Positions 51,998-61,108 are shown, counted from the first letter of the stretch. The stretch: 64,000 nt of DNA from Myroides fluvii (GCF_009792295.1 NZ_CP039934.1:888501-952500), one strand, 5' to 3'. Translations and numbers: made by a program. The notes: generated from the letters alone by a model not told the origin.

Positions 51998-52335
51998 CTA
52001 TTTCGTTCAACAAAAGTTTTAAAATCTTGTAAGAAACCAACAAATTCATCATGTGATAAAACCAAATTAGCAGTTTTTTTTTTCATTTTTAAAGCAAAAA
52101 ACTGAACTCCATAGTCATTGCTATATATATACAAATCATCCCCTTCAGTCTGATATTTATATTCTTTATCCGAATCTTTTGTAGAAAGAACACCATCTAT
52201 AAGTTGTTGAATAATTTGTGGTGTCCAATATACATTACTTAAATTACCTAAAACATCATATTCTGAATCTTCTATATTTACATAAAACCAAACAGAATCT
52301 GTTAATGATTTATGAATACTAAAATTATATTTCAT
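51994..52335 (-). CDS. Putative immunity protein of the three-member family (copy B)
   Basis: 113 residues. WTPQIIQQLIDGVLSTKDSD and YKYQTEGDDLYIYSNDYGVQ are shared with copies at 46692 and 52649; the N-terminal 30 residues are its own. It starts 16 bases after the EndoU-like tail at 52352. Confidence 0.7.
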   Translation of the reverse strand: MKYNFSIHKSLTDSVWFYVNIEDSEYDVLGNLSNVYWTPQIIQQLIDGVLSTKDSDKEYKYQTEGDDLYIYSNDYGVQFFALKMKKKTANLVLSHDEFVGFLQDFKTFVERNS

Positions 52336-52351
52336 TACGATTAAAAATTTA

Positions 52352-52549
52352 TTACTTAATAATTGGATAAGCGTTCATTATCTTTCCAAGATCATCTACC
52401 TCTATTAATATTTTAAATCCATTTGTACTGTTATATTCATATTTATTCAGTAAATCTCTAGGGTTTTTAGGTAGTTTTCCTACTCCTTTTGCCATTGTAT
52501 TTTCGTAAACAAAAGCTATTTCTTGTTTAATCCGTTCTAAATCCCACAT
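52352..52549 (-). CDS. EndoU-like toxin tail (copy B)
   Basis: 65 residues: WDLERIKQEIAFVYENTMAK, a variable middle, and ILIEVDDLGKIMNAYP. The layout (helix, then strands ending in G-K-I-x-x-A-Y-P) fits the end of a BECR-fold nuclease such as bacterial EndoU. The catalytic His part is missing, so it is an orphan tail. Name is tentative. Confidence 0.6.
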   Translation of the reverse strand: MWDLERIKQEIAFVYENTMAKGVGKLPKNPRDLLNKYEYNSTNGFKILIEVDDLGKIMNAYPIIK

Positions 52550-52648
52550 AGAACTTCCAAAAAAGCAACATAGTCACAATCTATCAAACTCTTTGATAAA
52601 ATTTTAAAATTTATCCTTTTATTTTTTAATGGATATGCAGTTCCAACA

Positions 52649-52984
52649 CTAACTATTGGCTTCTACAAATTTTTTAAAATCCTCTAAAAACGAAATAAAT
52701 TCATCATGTGTTAACTTTAATTCTGCTTCTTTTTTCCCTCCTCGTAAGTTAAAGAATTGTACTGCATAACTATTACTATAAATATATAATTGATCTCCCT
52801 CTGTCTGATATTTATACTCTTTATCCGAATCTTTTGTAGCAAGAACTCCATTAATTAGTGTTTGTATCAATTGTGGTGTCCATGTCTCAAACCCTAATAA
52901 AGCTAATAGTTCCCATTCATCTATTCCTTCAACACAATAAAAAGTATAATCAAAAACTTTTCTCAAATAAAACTTATAATTCAT
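52649..52984 (-). CDS. Putative immunity protein of the three-member family (copy C)
   Basis: 111 residues, the most diverged member: WTPQLIQTLINGVLATKDSD, YKYQTEGDQLYIYSNSYAVQ, LTHDEFISFLEDFKKFVEAN. Follows the EndoU-like tail at 52996 by 11 bases. Confidence 0.7.
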   Translation of the reverse strand: MNYKFYLRKVFDYTFYCVEGIDEWELLALLGFETWTPQLIQTLINGVLATKDSDKEYKYQTEGDQLYIYSNSYAVQFFNLRGGKKEAELKLTHDEFISFLEDFKKFVEANS

Positions 52985-52995
52985 AAAAATTACTA

Positions 52996-53202
52996 TTACA
53001 ATTTTGGATATGCATTCAATATTTTACCTAAATCATCAACTTCTAAAACAATTAAAAAACCATTTGACGATTGTCCTACATATTGATTTAATCCTGTTAC
53101 ATTCTTCTTAAAAATTTTATTAATACCACTTGCCACTGTATTTTCATAAACAAAAGCTATTTCCTGTTTAATCCGTTCTAAATCCCAGTTACTTGGAAAC
53201 AT
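52996..53202 (-). CDS. EndoU-like toxin tail (copy C)
   Basis: 68 residues from the ATG at 53202 (MFPSNWDLERIKQEI). An upstream start at 53244 would add 14 residues from REP1-adjacent sequence, which I reject. Ends in VLEVDDLGKILNAYPKL. Same reasoning as for copy B. The REP1 element just upstream marks where the rest of the toxin was lost. Confidence 0.6.
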   Translation of the reverse strand: MFPSNWDLERIKQEIAFVYENTVASGINKIFKKNVTGLNQYVGQSSNGFLIVLEVDDLGKILNAYPKL

Positions 53203-53224
53203 AGAACTTTCAAAACAAACACTG

Positions 53225-53373
53225 ACCACACAGTATCCACACACCGTATGTCATGCTGACGAAGGAAGCATCGCATCCGTCACTCAACGCTTGTTACTCA
53301 GCAAAATGGGCACAGCGGATGCGGCCCCTTCGTTGCCTCAGGACATCGCGTACGGGAGCGCGATAGGGTTAGT
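53225..53373. repeat. REP1 palindromic repeat, copy d (full)
   Basis: Nearly identical to copy a (44768) over the whole palindrome. Its right end (GCGCGATAGGGTTAGTG) supplies the stop codon of the leucine-rich-repeat gene. Confidence 0.88.
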
Positions 53374-54232
53374 GATACGAAGACCAAGTTCTTTGCCCCT
53401 CTCGAATCTCTTTTTCTGGATACATTTTTGTGTACTTCTTATCTAAGCTACCAAAAAAGATGGGAATATGTTCGGCTGGTGTGGTATCATAATCATTAAT
53501 CATTGTAGTACCTAATGTATAAAGTTGACGAAGTTTAGGCATTTGTCGTACAAACTGGATAGAAGCTAAATTTTTACAGTCCATTAGTTGTAAAACCTCC
53601 AGTTCACCTAATTGACCAATAGGACTACAATCTTGCAATTTCCAAGCAATATCAATTTCTAAAAACTTTAATTTTTGAAGAGATGCAATCGCTGTAAGAT
53701 CAACTAAACTACGTACACCCCCTAAAGACAGCCGTTTTAAATGGATAAGTTCCTCTATGCCGTTTAACGATTTGATACTAGCCGTTTTGAAACTTAATGT
53801 TGTGAGACTCTTTAAAGACGCAAGACTAGACAGATCTTTTTCCTTAAAATCTGAAATAGTTAATTGTTCTAAATTCCTTAGCGTTTGAAAATTTGAAATG
53901 AACTTTTTATTCCACATAAGAGACAATTCGGTCAATTTTGATAGTTTACTAAAATCTATTGGATACATTACATCTAAATGCAATCTTTCTAAATTAGTCA
54001 TTTGATACAAAAAATCATAAGAAACACCATCCCCCCATGCCATAAAATTAAAATCAGAAATATCTTTAAAATGGATTAAAAATCTATCTAAAAAAAAAGA
54101 ATCATTAATCTCTGTAAATGGACCGATACGCAATCCATATTTGCCAGAATCGAAGACTCTTCTTGCTTCTTTCAAGTCAGATTCTTCATCTAAATCTATT
54201 CTTTTACCCCAAGGTAACGCTGTGATATGCAT
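53369..54232 (-). CDS. Leucine-rich-repeat protein, likely immunity protein
   Basis: 287 residues with about six to eight LRR units (for example LTELSLMWNKKFISNFQTLR, LEQLTISDFKEKDLSSL, LEVLQLMDCKNLASIQFV). No signal peptide, so cytoplasmic. LRR proteins serve as immunity proteins in polymorphic toxin arrays. It follows the 85-residue toxin-tip fragment by 21 bases, which supports that role. Its 3' end lies inside REP1 copy d. Confidence 0.78.
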   Translation of the reverse strand: MHITALPWGKRIDLDEESDLKEARRVFDSGKYGLRIGPFTEINDSFFLDRFLIHFKDISDFNFMAWGDGVSYDFLYQMTNLERLHLDVMYPIDFSKLSKLTELSLMWNKKFISNFQTLRNLEQLTISDFKEKDLSSLASLKSLTTLSFKTASIKSLNGIEELIHLKRLSLGGVRSLVDLTAIASLQKLKFLEIDIAWKLQDCSPIGQLGELEVLQLMDCKNLASIQFVRQMPKLRQLYTLGTTMINDYDTTPAEHIPIFFGSLDKKYTKMYPEKEIREGQRTWSSYH

Positions 54233-54253
54233 ATATTTCTTTAAATCAGGTTG

Positions 54254-54511
54254 TTAGAATGTTGTTGGTAAGTTATACTTTTTAGCAATTTTTAATGCTT
54301 TTTCTTTAAAAATTTTTCTGCCTTGAGGGGTTTTTAAGTCAAACCTTCCTCCAACAGGGTTTACTTTATTCAATAAATATCCCATATTGCCATTATTTGA
54401 CATACTTCCTTTATACTTTTCAATAATAGTAAATTGTTCATAAATTTCTCGTTCAAGTGGGCTTGAATCAGGCATCTTATATATTGTAGGAGGGTTTTCT
54501 AAACTATTCAA
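54254..54511 (-). CDS. Short toxin-tip fragment, 85 aa
   Basis: Starts at TTG right after an in-frame stop. The first residues (NSLENPPTIYKMPDS) begin with NSLE, the same junction at which the pre-toxin linker meets its toxin domains at 48851 and 49989. The rest (LLNKVNPVGGRFDLKTPQGR) is an unrecognised domain. Probably a cut-off toxin tip paired with the LRR protein. Confidence 0.55.
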   Translation of the reverse strand: MNSLENPPTIYKMPDSSPLEREIYEQFTIIEKYKGSMSNNGNMGYLLNKVNPVGGRFDLKTPQGRKIFKEKALKIAKKYNLPTTF

Positions 54512-54540
54512 CTATTTCCAAGAAAATAATAACAACCACA

Positions 54541-54571
54541 AAAAAAGGGAAGCCTATACTGCTTCCCTTTT
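54541..54571 (-). terminator. Intrinsic terminator of the HSP90-like operon
   Basis: An 11-bp stem (54543-54553 with 54561-54571), 7-base loop and T-run on the minus strand, 47 bases below the last gene. Confidence 0.85.
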
Positions 54572-54617
54572 AACTTACTTTACAAGTACAAGTGAAAAAA
54601 ATCACTCTCTTTCTCTT

Positions 54618-55676
54618 TTACAACGCTGCGATTTCCGTTGTATAATTGGTATTTTGATTACGCGCATCAAAACGCTCTGCAAATGCTGTTGCTTGTTGTT
54701 TGAAGTGCGTATATAAATCGTCTAAATTGTAAAACCCACTTTCTTTGTAGTACGGCAATTGAGGAGAAAGTTGCAAGGCTCTATTTCCTCCTTGTTTCAT
54801 GATCGGCAACATATAACGAGCGAAGTTATAACGGTGAATATCCTCTGCCTCGATATCCCAAGTGGCAATGCGCTCAAAGAAAGACCACGTTTCTGGGTGG
54901 TTGATGGCATTCATATAGGACATCAACAAGCCCATTGAATAGCCCACCGAACTGTCGTATTGATCGTGTGCTTCATATTCCTCAAGCGCTTTGTTGAAAT
55001 ACTTCTCCGCTCCTGCAGCATCCCCTGCCTGCCAAGAATAGTACGTCAAACTACAAAACGTTTGAAAAGGCATGGAATAACACGTCAATTTCTTGTGAAT
55101 TAAATCTTGTGCTTTCACGATGGCATCTTCTAATTTTCCTTGAAATAACAACAATTCCACTTCTGTATCCAATTCACAAGCCGGGCAATTCGACATATCA
55201 TCGACTAATTCACTATTGGCAGCATCGATATAGGTTTTCGCTAAATCGTAATCGCGCAAGTGAAACGCCAATCCGGTTAACACATTGTAATACGCACGTG
55301 TACTGTAGCCGTTTTTCACCAACCTGCGTTTGAGGTCTTCTCCAATCTTTTCAATTTCATCCAACGGGATTAACGCACTGCGGTAAGCCGAACAATACAT
55401 CCATTTGTATTCCCACAGGAATTCTGATTCGTCAAAGTAATCTTCATTGGCATCGCTGGTGTGTAGAATCCAAGCAAAAGCGGGGAAACTCTCATTGCAA
55501 CGAGAGGTATTGCGCTCTTGGCGAATTAAGTCCAAACGCAAATCAAATCCCCAATCGATATCATTGTGTTGATCGGCTAATTGTATGGCCTCTTTCAACG
55601 CGACAATCTTGTCTTCTAAACTCTTTAGACCCTCCACTTTTAGCAGGATCTTTTGGATTTCTAAATTGTAATTCAT
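54618..55676 (-). CDS. Helical-repeat protein, paralogue 2 of the HSP90-like operon
   Basis: 352 residues, all-helical, with tetratricopeptide-like spacing of small and aromatic residues (DYDLAKTYIDAANSELVDDM, AGAEKYFNKALEEYEAHDQY). A paralogue of the upstream gene: both share the start LEIQKILLKV/LQI, the LADQH..D..W..DLR.. segment and the RFD.RN.N end. Soluble. It starts 3 bases after its paralogue stops. Probably a partner of the HSP90-like ATPase; function unknown. Confidence 0.75.
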   Translation of the reverse strand: MNYNLEIQKILLKVEGLKSLEDKIVALKEAIQLADQHNDIDWGFDLRLDLIRQERNTSRCNESFPAFAWILHTSDANEDYFDESEFLWEYKWMYCSAYRSALIPLDEIEKIGEDLKRRLVKNGYSTRAYYNVLTGLAFHLRDYDLAKTYIDAANSELVDDMSNCPACELDTEVELLLFQGKLEDAIVKAQDLIHKKLTCYSMPFQTFCSLTYYSWQAGDAAGAEKYFNKALEEYEAHDQYDSSVGYSMGLLMSYMNAINHPETWSFFERIATWDIEAEDIHRYNFARYMLPIMKQGGNRALQLSPQLPYYKESGFYNLDDLYTHFKQQATAFAERFDARNQNTNYTTEIAAL

Positions 55677-55678
55677 AG

Positions 55679-56758
55679 CTATTTTTTTCTTTTATTTTCT
55701 TCTTCCATTCGCTTAATTTCCTCTTGAGCGGCCGTATTTCCATTGCGCAAATCAAAGCGCTTCGCCCAGTCATACGCACTGCTTCTATAGGCGCTTGACA
55801 AAGCTTTGAGGTCATAGCATCCGTCTTCTTGATAGAAGGAAACCGAAGGCGATAGGGTTAATTGTTTTTTCTCTGCTTGGTCTAAGACAAACATCATGTG
55901 GCGACTCAACATCAATTGTAAGTCGTCTTCTGCGTCCCTATCCCAACCCGCAATAATTTCGTAATAATGCCAAAGGGATTCATCGCCTAACAAGTGTAAG
56001 GCGTAAATCAAACGCGTTAATCCGTACAGCAAAGAGCTGTTCACTTCGGGCAATTGGCTAAACTCTTCTTTGGCTTTTTCCAAGTACATACGCGCGCGAT
56101 CATCTCCATAGCGTACCATGAAATACCCCATGGAAACATAGGTTTCAAAAGGCAAGGAGAAATCGCGTATCTTTTTGTACTCCATTTGATGCATCAAAGC
56201 AATAGCTTCGTCAAAATGTCCCAAACGAGAGGCACTTTCAATCTCATTGTCATACGCCATCGCTTCTCCACAGATATCATCCAGGGCTTCTTCTCTTGCT
56301 TTGGCTACATAGGTACCACCGAGTTCATAATCCCCTACATGCTGGGCAAAACCCGCCATGGTGTAATAATAACTTCGTTTAGAAAACTTAAAATGGTCTA
56401 ATTTCTGTTCTAAATCTGCCGCTATTGCATGTACTTGTTCCAAGGGAATATTCACATTGCCATAAGCGGAGCAGATCATCCATTCGTATTCTTCCAAAAA
56501 TTCCGATTCCGACAACTGATCGGGATGCAAGCGCGCTTGCTCCAACAGCCAAGCGAAAGCCAACGGACTTTCAATACAGGAGGATGAACAGCGTTCTTCG
56601 CGTATCAACATGATGCGCAAATCAATGGCCCAACTCAAATCTGCATGTTTGTCTGCCAAGTATATCGCTTGTTTCAACTGAGCAATACAGTGTTTGGAAT
56701 CTGTGTATTCTTCTTGAATCTGCAACAGGATTTTTTGTATTTCTAAACGATGTAGCAT
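55679..56758 (-). CDS. Helical-repeat protein, paralogue 1 of the HSP90-like operon
   Basis: 359 residues, all-helical TPR-like (DYELGGTYVAKAREEALDDI, DRARMYLEKAKEEFSQLPEV). Same plan as the next gene. The tail is basic and charged (EEIKRMEEENKRKK). It starts 2 bases after the HSP90-like gene ends, so translation is coupled. Confidence 0.75.
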   Translation of the reverse strand: MLHRLEIQKILLQIQEEYTDSKHCIAQLKQAIYLADKHADLSWAIDLRIMLIREERCSSSCIESPLAFAWLLEQARLHPDQLSESEFLEEYEWMICSAYGNVNIPLEQVHAIAADLEQKLDHFKFSKRSYYYTMAGFAQHVGDYELGGTYVAKAREEALDDICGEAMAYDNEIESASRLGHFDEAIALMHQMEYKKIRDFSLPFETYVSMGYFMVRYGDDRARMYLEKAKEEFSQLPEVNSSLLYGLTRLIYALHLLGDESLWHYYEIIAGWDRDAEDDLQLMLSRHMMFVLDQAEKKQLTLSPSVSFYQEDGCYDLKALSSAYRSSAYDWAKRFDLRNGNTAAQEEIKRMEEENKRKK

Positions 56759-56759
56759 C

Positions 56760-58538
56760 TTAGAGTTCGGGTAAAAAGTTAGTCATCCCCAAGATTACAA
56801 ATTGATAAAGGGCATGATTGAAAATATCCATTTCTTGCTTGTTGATCGTATAACCTCCCAACATCAACGCCTGTACATACAACACGTGTATCAGAGCTTC
56901 GAAAAGCTCAGGATCTTTAATCACCAACAATTTAGAAACCAAGTCGTTTTGTTGATTGAAACACAGGGTTGGCAACACTTCTTCTTGCTTTTTAAAGTGC
57001 CCCAGGGCTGCTGAAAAAGGATTGGCACTCTGGGCTAAATTTTGCATGCTCTTGTTGCTCAATGCTTCTTCATTGGCAATGTAAATCGCCGTAGTATCTT
57101 GAGGTTCAAATCGCTTCACCTCTACTTTACAGTATTGTGCTTTTAGTATTTTATTGGCTTTCTCAATGAAAATAGCAAGGCGATCGTCAGTCGTAGAGGC
57201 CTCTTCAAAACTATTTAAAACATCGTTGGGCTTGATTAAGTCAATCGTCAATTCTGGATTACTCGCTTTGATCTTTTGAATTAAATCCGCCTCATAGCTA
57301 TACGCGGCATTGATGACCAATTTCTTTTGAGAACCTGCAATGCGTCGAATTTGTCTAAAATCATCCAAGGAAGGCGTATAGAAAATCGAACCGTAACTCG
57401 TTCTAATATCTCGAAACAACAAAGTCCCTTGATTAGTTTCAAAAGGCAAATAATCTTCAAATAATTTGAGAATTTCATTGTCTGAAGCCGCCAAGGATTT
57501 AATATACAAATGGTGAATGGAGATAATCTGTTCCAGCTTCTCTAGATTCGACACCGACAACAGTTTTAAATAATCTTTAAAACAAGTGGTCAGTTCTTTT
57601 TTCGCCTCTACTAAGAGGGCGTTATTCATCAGTGATTCACGCGAAGCCGTTGGTTGCAGGCTATTGGAGTTCATAATACAACGCACAAAAGACGTCCATT
57701 CCGGTAAGAGATTGGTCGCTTGATCACAGAGATACATGCGCTTCAAGAAAATCTTGTGTTCTTTAGAAGTCGTCATATTAACTTTGTTGGGAATCACATA
57801 GGCCATTCCCTGAATATCTCCTGCTTCGGAGGCAATGGGAAATACGTCTAAAAATTTCGTCTTAAAGATCTCCTTTCCATAGGCTAATAAGTCTTCTTTT
57901 GACGCTTTGGGATTCATCCAAATCGGGTTGCCATCCGATACGATTTCTTCCTCTCCCTTTTCGATAAACTTAATCTCAATAGGCAAGGCGCTTCCGTAGA
58001 ATAAGACATTTTGCTTTACTTCTTCTCTTTTAAACAGCGTTCTCCAATTCTTCTTGGCTTGTAAAATCACGCGTGTTCCCACTTCCGGCAACAAATCGAT
58101 CATTTCCACCTCATAGGTTCCATCCGCTCGTCCAATCCAACGCACCGATTCTTCTTTGTACAAGGAACGAGATTCCACCACAATTTCTTCAGACACCACC
58201 AAACAAGAGAGCAAACCAATACCAAAACGACCAATGAGGTCTTTTTCGGCTAATTCGCCTCTTTTCGAACTTTGTCCAATTACAGACAAAAACTGGTGCA
58301 TATCCTCTAGGGTTAAGCCCACACCATTGTCTTGAAAAATCAACTGATCGCTATCAAAAAACAGGGTTATTTTACCCTGAAACACTTCATCAATTCCCTT
58401 TCTAACTGTAACGGCATCAACGCCGTTTTGCAGTAATTCGCGAATAAAAACCGTTGGTGAGCTATAAATATGCTCACTCAACAGCTCTATCATTCCCTTC
58501 ATATTCACTTGGAATTGATAATTCTTTTTATTGTCCAT
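56760..58538 (-). CDS. HSP90-family (HtpG-like) ATPase
   Basis: 592 residues. The GHKL ATP-binding site is clear: VFIRELLQNGVDAV (N-box), IFQDNGVGLTLEDM (DNGxG) and IGRFGIGLLSCLVV (glycine-rich lid). The middle domain keeps an HSP90-like SLQPTASRESLM segment. The C-terminal dimerisation part is short and diverged. It differs enough from housekeeping HtpG to be a separate branch that I know to occur beside tetratricopeptide genes. Overlaps the Sel1 gene stop and is coupled to the helical-repeat genes. Confidence 0.85.
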   Translation of the reverse strand: MDNKKNYQFQVNMKGMIELLSEHIYSSPTVFIRELLQNGVDAVTVRKGIDEVFQGKITLFFDSDQLIFQDNGVGLTLEDMHQFLSVIGQSSKRGELAEKDLIGRFGIGLLSCLVVSEEIVVESRSLYKEESVRWIGRADGTYEVEMIDLLPEVGTRVILQAKKNWRTLFKREEVKQNVLFYGSALPIEIKFIEKGEEEIVSDGNPIWMNPKASKEDLLAYGKEIFKTKFLDVFPIASEAGDIQGMAYVIPNKVNMTTSKEHKIFLKRMYLCDQATNLLPEWTSFVRCIMNSNSLQPTASRESLMNNALLVEAKKELTTCFKDYLKLLSVSNLEKLEQIISIHHLYIKSLAASDNEILKLFEDYLPFETNQGTLLFRDIRTSYGSIFYTPSLDDFRQIRRIAGSQKKLVINAAYSYEADLIQKIKASNPELTIDLIKPNDVLNSFEEASTTDDRLAIFIEKANKILKAQYCKVEVKRFEPQDTTAIYIANEEALSNKSMQNLAQSANPFSAALGHFKKQEEVLPTLCFNQQNDLVSKLLVIKDPELFEALIHVLYVQALMLGGYTINKQEMDIFNHALYQFVILGMTNFLPEL

Positions 58539-61051
58539 TATCTTCTTCTTTTTCTTGGGCCACCGATAATTTTCTGTGCATCTTCATTTCCATTTTCAGC
58601 AGCTTGTTGATACCAATGCAAAGCCAATTCATCATTTTGCTCTACACCTTCTCCTTTTAAATAACAATTACCCAATTCATATTGAGCCGAATCATAGCCT
58701 GCATTCGCTGCTTTTTCAAGGTAAGCAATTCCCTCTACCGCTTCTTGTGGTACACCTTCTCCTTTCACTAACATAATTCCCACATAAGAAGAAGCTTCTA
58801 AGTGACCTCGATCTGCAACAGCTCTCAAATAATACAGGGCTTCTACATAATCTTTTTCTGTTCCGATGGCGTAGTAATAACACAGTCCCAAACGGAAATA
58901 AGCGGCATCATATCCTCTTTCTACGGCTATTTTATAGAACTGAAAGGCTTTCTTGTCATCGCGTTCCACGCCAATGGCAAATTGGTAACAGATTCCCATT
59001 CCCTCTGAAACATAACCGTGTTGTTCGGCTGCTTCGTAATATGGAAACGCTAAATCATAGGGTTGATCTTCATCATAGCCATATAAATAGTAATCCCCTA
59101 AAGTCAACATCGCTAGAGCCGAACCATTTTCATTGGCTTTCTCCAACCAGTATCTCCCTAGTTCTAAATCTTTCTCTAAACCATAAGCATAGAGGTAATA
59201 CGTACCTAGTTTATATTGTGCATAGCTGAATCCAATTTCAGCTGCTGCTGTCATATATTCTACTGCTTTTTCAGGACTTTCTTCTATTCCCCCTGCACCT
59301 TCTTCATAGGCTAAGGCTAAATCGACATTAGCATCGTTATAGCCGTATTCCAACGCTTTTTCAAACAATTCAAAAGCTACGGTGCGATTTTCGGCTCCTC
59401 CAATTCCGTAGCGGTTGCAACGAGCAAATTGGTATAGTCCCTCTGCTAAATCTGCATTCGCCGCGATTTCGAAATAATCCCTTGCTTTTTCAGCATCCAC
59501 TTCTCCCACTAATCCATCTTCATACATATACCCCAAGCGAACCGCTGCAAAAGGATAGTTGTTTTCTAAAGCTTCTTGATAGAATTGTTCTGCTTGTTCT
59601 GGATTGGCTTCTAGTCCGTATCCTCTTTCTAACAGCATGGCCAATTCCACTTTACAGTAGTTTGAATTGTATAGTTCCACTCCTTTTTCGTAAAACGCAA
59701 TGGCTTTGTCTAAATCTGGATTTTCGTGATAACGGTAGTATCGTCCAGCATATTCAATTCCCAATCCATTGTTGCGTTCTGCGGCTATTTCATAGAATTC
59801 AATGCATTTCTCCAATTCTTCTTCTGTGCCAAACTCGCTTGTTTGATACCCATATCCCAAGCGATAAGGCGCATAGTCATCCCCTAATTCCATCGATTCT
59901 AGCAACAGGGCTTTTGCCTCTTCTACGTTGTGTTCCATCTCTTGGTGTTCTAACAACGCTATGGCTTTTTCGTTCATTGCACGGGTAGATTTAGCCGCAA
60001 TTGCACGATCTAAATATTCCATGGCTTTGTCGATGTTTTTGTAATCGCTGTGGTATAGGTATAAGATTGCCAATTCCAAAAGGGCTTCATTTGAGCAATA
60101 TAACACTGCTTTTTCCATTGTTTGGATGGCTTTTTCAAATTGGGGTTCACTTTGATCAGTAGGATATAAATAGTAATATCCTTGTACGAAACCAGCATAA
60201 GCAATGCCGTGTTCAAAACCGACTTGTAAATAAGAAACTCCTTGTTCAATTTCATATCCAAGGGGAGCGAAACGCGTATTGCAAATCATTAACCCCATCA
60301 TATAATTACAGTAACCACTGTTGTGTTTGATTCCTTCCAAGAAAGTTTCCGCTGCCTTTTCATCTTCTCCCTCGCGTAAATAATAATCTGCTAAAACATA
60401 TAATCCGCGTTTTTCTACGTGAATCAAATCGTGGTATTTATCTAAAACAGCTTTTCCCTCTGCTGCAGATTCGCAAGCGCGAAACTCAATATTTAAAGCA
60501 AATAAAGGAGCTACGCTATTATCTGCTGCATAAGAGGACTGAATTAACGCCAAACCTTCTTCTTGATTTTGTTCAAATCCAAGACTTCCGTAATAGGTAT
60601 TGTACCCCACAAAGGCTTGAGCAGTATGATCACCTGCCTCATATCCTTGTTTCAGATAAGCGGTTGCTTTCTCATCATCCTTAAATCCAAAGCGAGCATT
60701 CATGTACAATTCATGCATAAACGTATAGGCTTTAGCATATCCTTTGTCAATAAACAACTGATTCAATAACACTACATCGTCAAACCACAGGGCATAGTCT
60801 TTGTCATTTAAATAAAAACTACTGCGTTCGCGATTGGACTCTTCGTTAATTTGCACGTATAATTGTTGGAAAACAGTTGCTTCTTTTCCAATTTGCTGAG
60901 CCAGCATACACAGCGCATGCGCTTTGAACCAACGGATAGGATCCGCGTAGTCAGCTGCATCAAGATATGCTTGTGCGGCATCACTTAAACTTGCTTGCCC
61001 ATTGGCAAACTCACTAACATAGCTTAAGTATTTTACATTAAACTCGCCCAT
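58538..61051 (-). CDS. Sel1-repeat protein
   Basis: About 837 residues made of roughly twenty Sel1-like repeats, for example AQYKLGTYYLYAYGLEKDLE, AYFRLGLCYYYAIGTEKDYV and AQYELGNCYLKGEGVEQNDE. No signal peptide. A solenoid scaffold for protein contacts. I chose the ATG at 61051 because a TAAATTTG -7 box lies between it and the upstream ATG at 61162. First gene of the four-gene operon; its stop overlaps the HSP90-like start. Confidence 0.85.
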   Translation of the reverse strand: MGEFNVKYLSYVSEFANGQASLSDAAQAYLDAADYADPIRWFKAHALCMLAQQIGKEATVFQQLYVQINEESNRERSSFYLNDKDYALWFDDVVLLNQLFIDKGYAKAYTFMHELYMNARFGFKDDEKATAYLKQGYEAGDHTAQAFVGYNTYYGSLGFEQNQEEGLALIQSSYAADNSVAPLFALNIEFRACESAAEGKAVLDKYHDLIHVEKRGLYVLADYYLREGEDEKAAETFLEGIKHNSGYCNYMMGLMICNTRFAPLGYEIEQGVSYLQVGFEHGIAYAGFVQGYYYLYPTDQSEPQFEKAIQTMEKAVLYCSNEALLELAILYLYHSDYKNIDKAMEYLDRAIAAKSTRAMNEKAIALLEHQEMEHNVEEAKALLLESMELGDDYAPYRLGYGYQTSEFGTEEELEKCIEFYEIAAERNNGLGIEYAGRYYRYHENPDLDKAIAFYEKGVELYNSNYCKVELAMLLERGYGLEANPEQAEQFYQEALENNYPFAAVRLGYMYEDGLVGEVDAEKARDYFEIAANADLAEGLYQFARCNRYGIGGAENRTVAFELFEKALEYGYNDANVDLALAYEEGAGGIEESPEKAVEYMTAAAEIGFSYAQYKLGTYYLYAYGLEKDLELGRYWLEKANENGSALAMLTLGDYYLYGYDEDQPYDLAFPYYEAAEQHGYVSEGMGICYQFAIGVERDDKKAFQFYKIAVERGYDAAYFRLGLCYYYAIGTEKDYVEALYYLRAVADRGHLEASSYVGIMLVKGEGVPQEAVEGIAYLEKAANAGYDSAQYELGNCYLKGEGVEQNDELALHWYQQAAENGNEDAQKIIGGPRKRRR

Positions 61052-61108
61052 AATTTTTCTTTTTCTAATAAAACAATTTTTTACTAGGTCGATGAACTCA
61101 ACCAACAA

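Noticed and set aside
44926..54511. Insertion sequence or phage as the cause of the array
   Set aside because: No transposase, integrase or phage structural gene is seen; only palindromic repeats are present.
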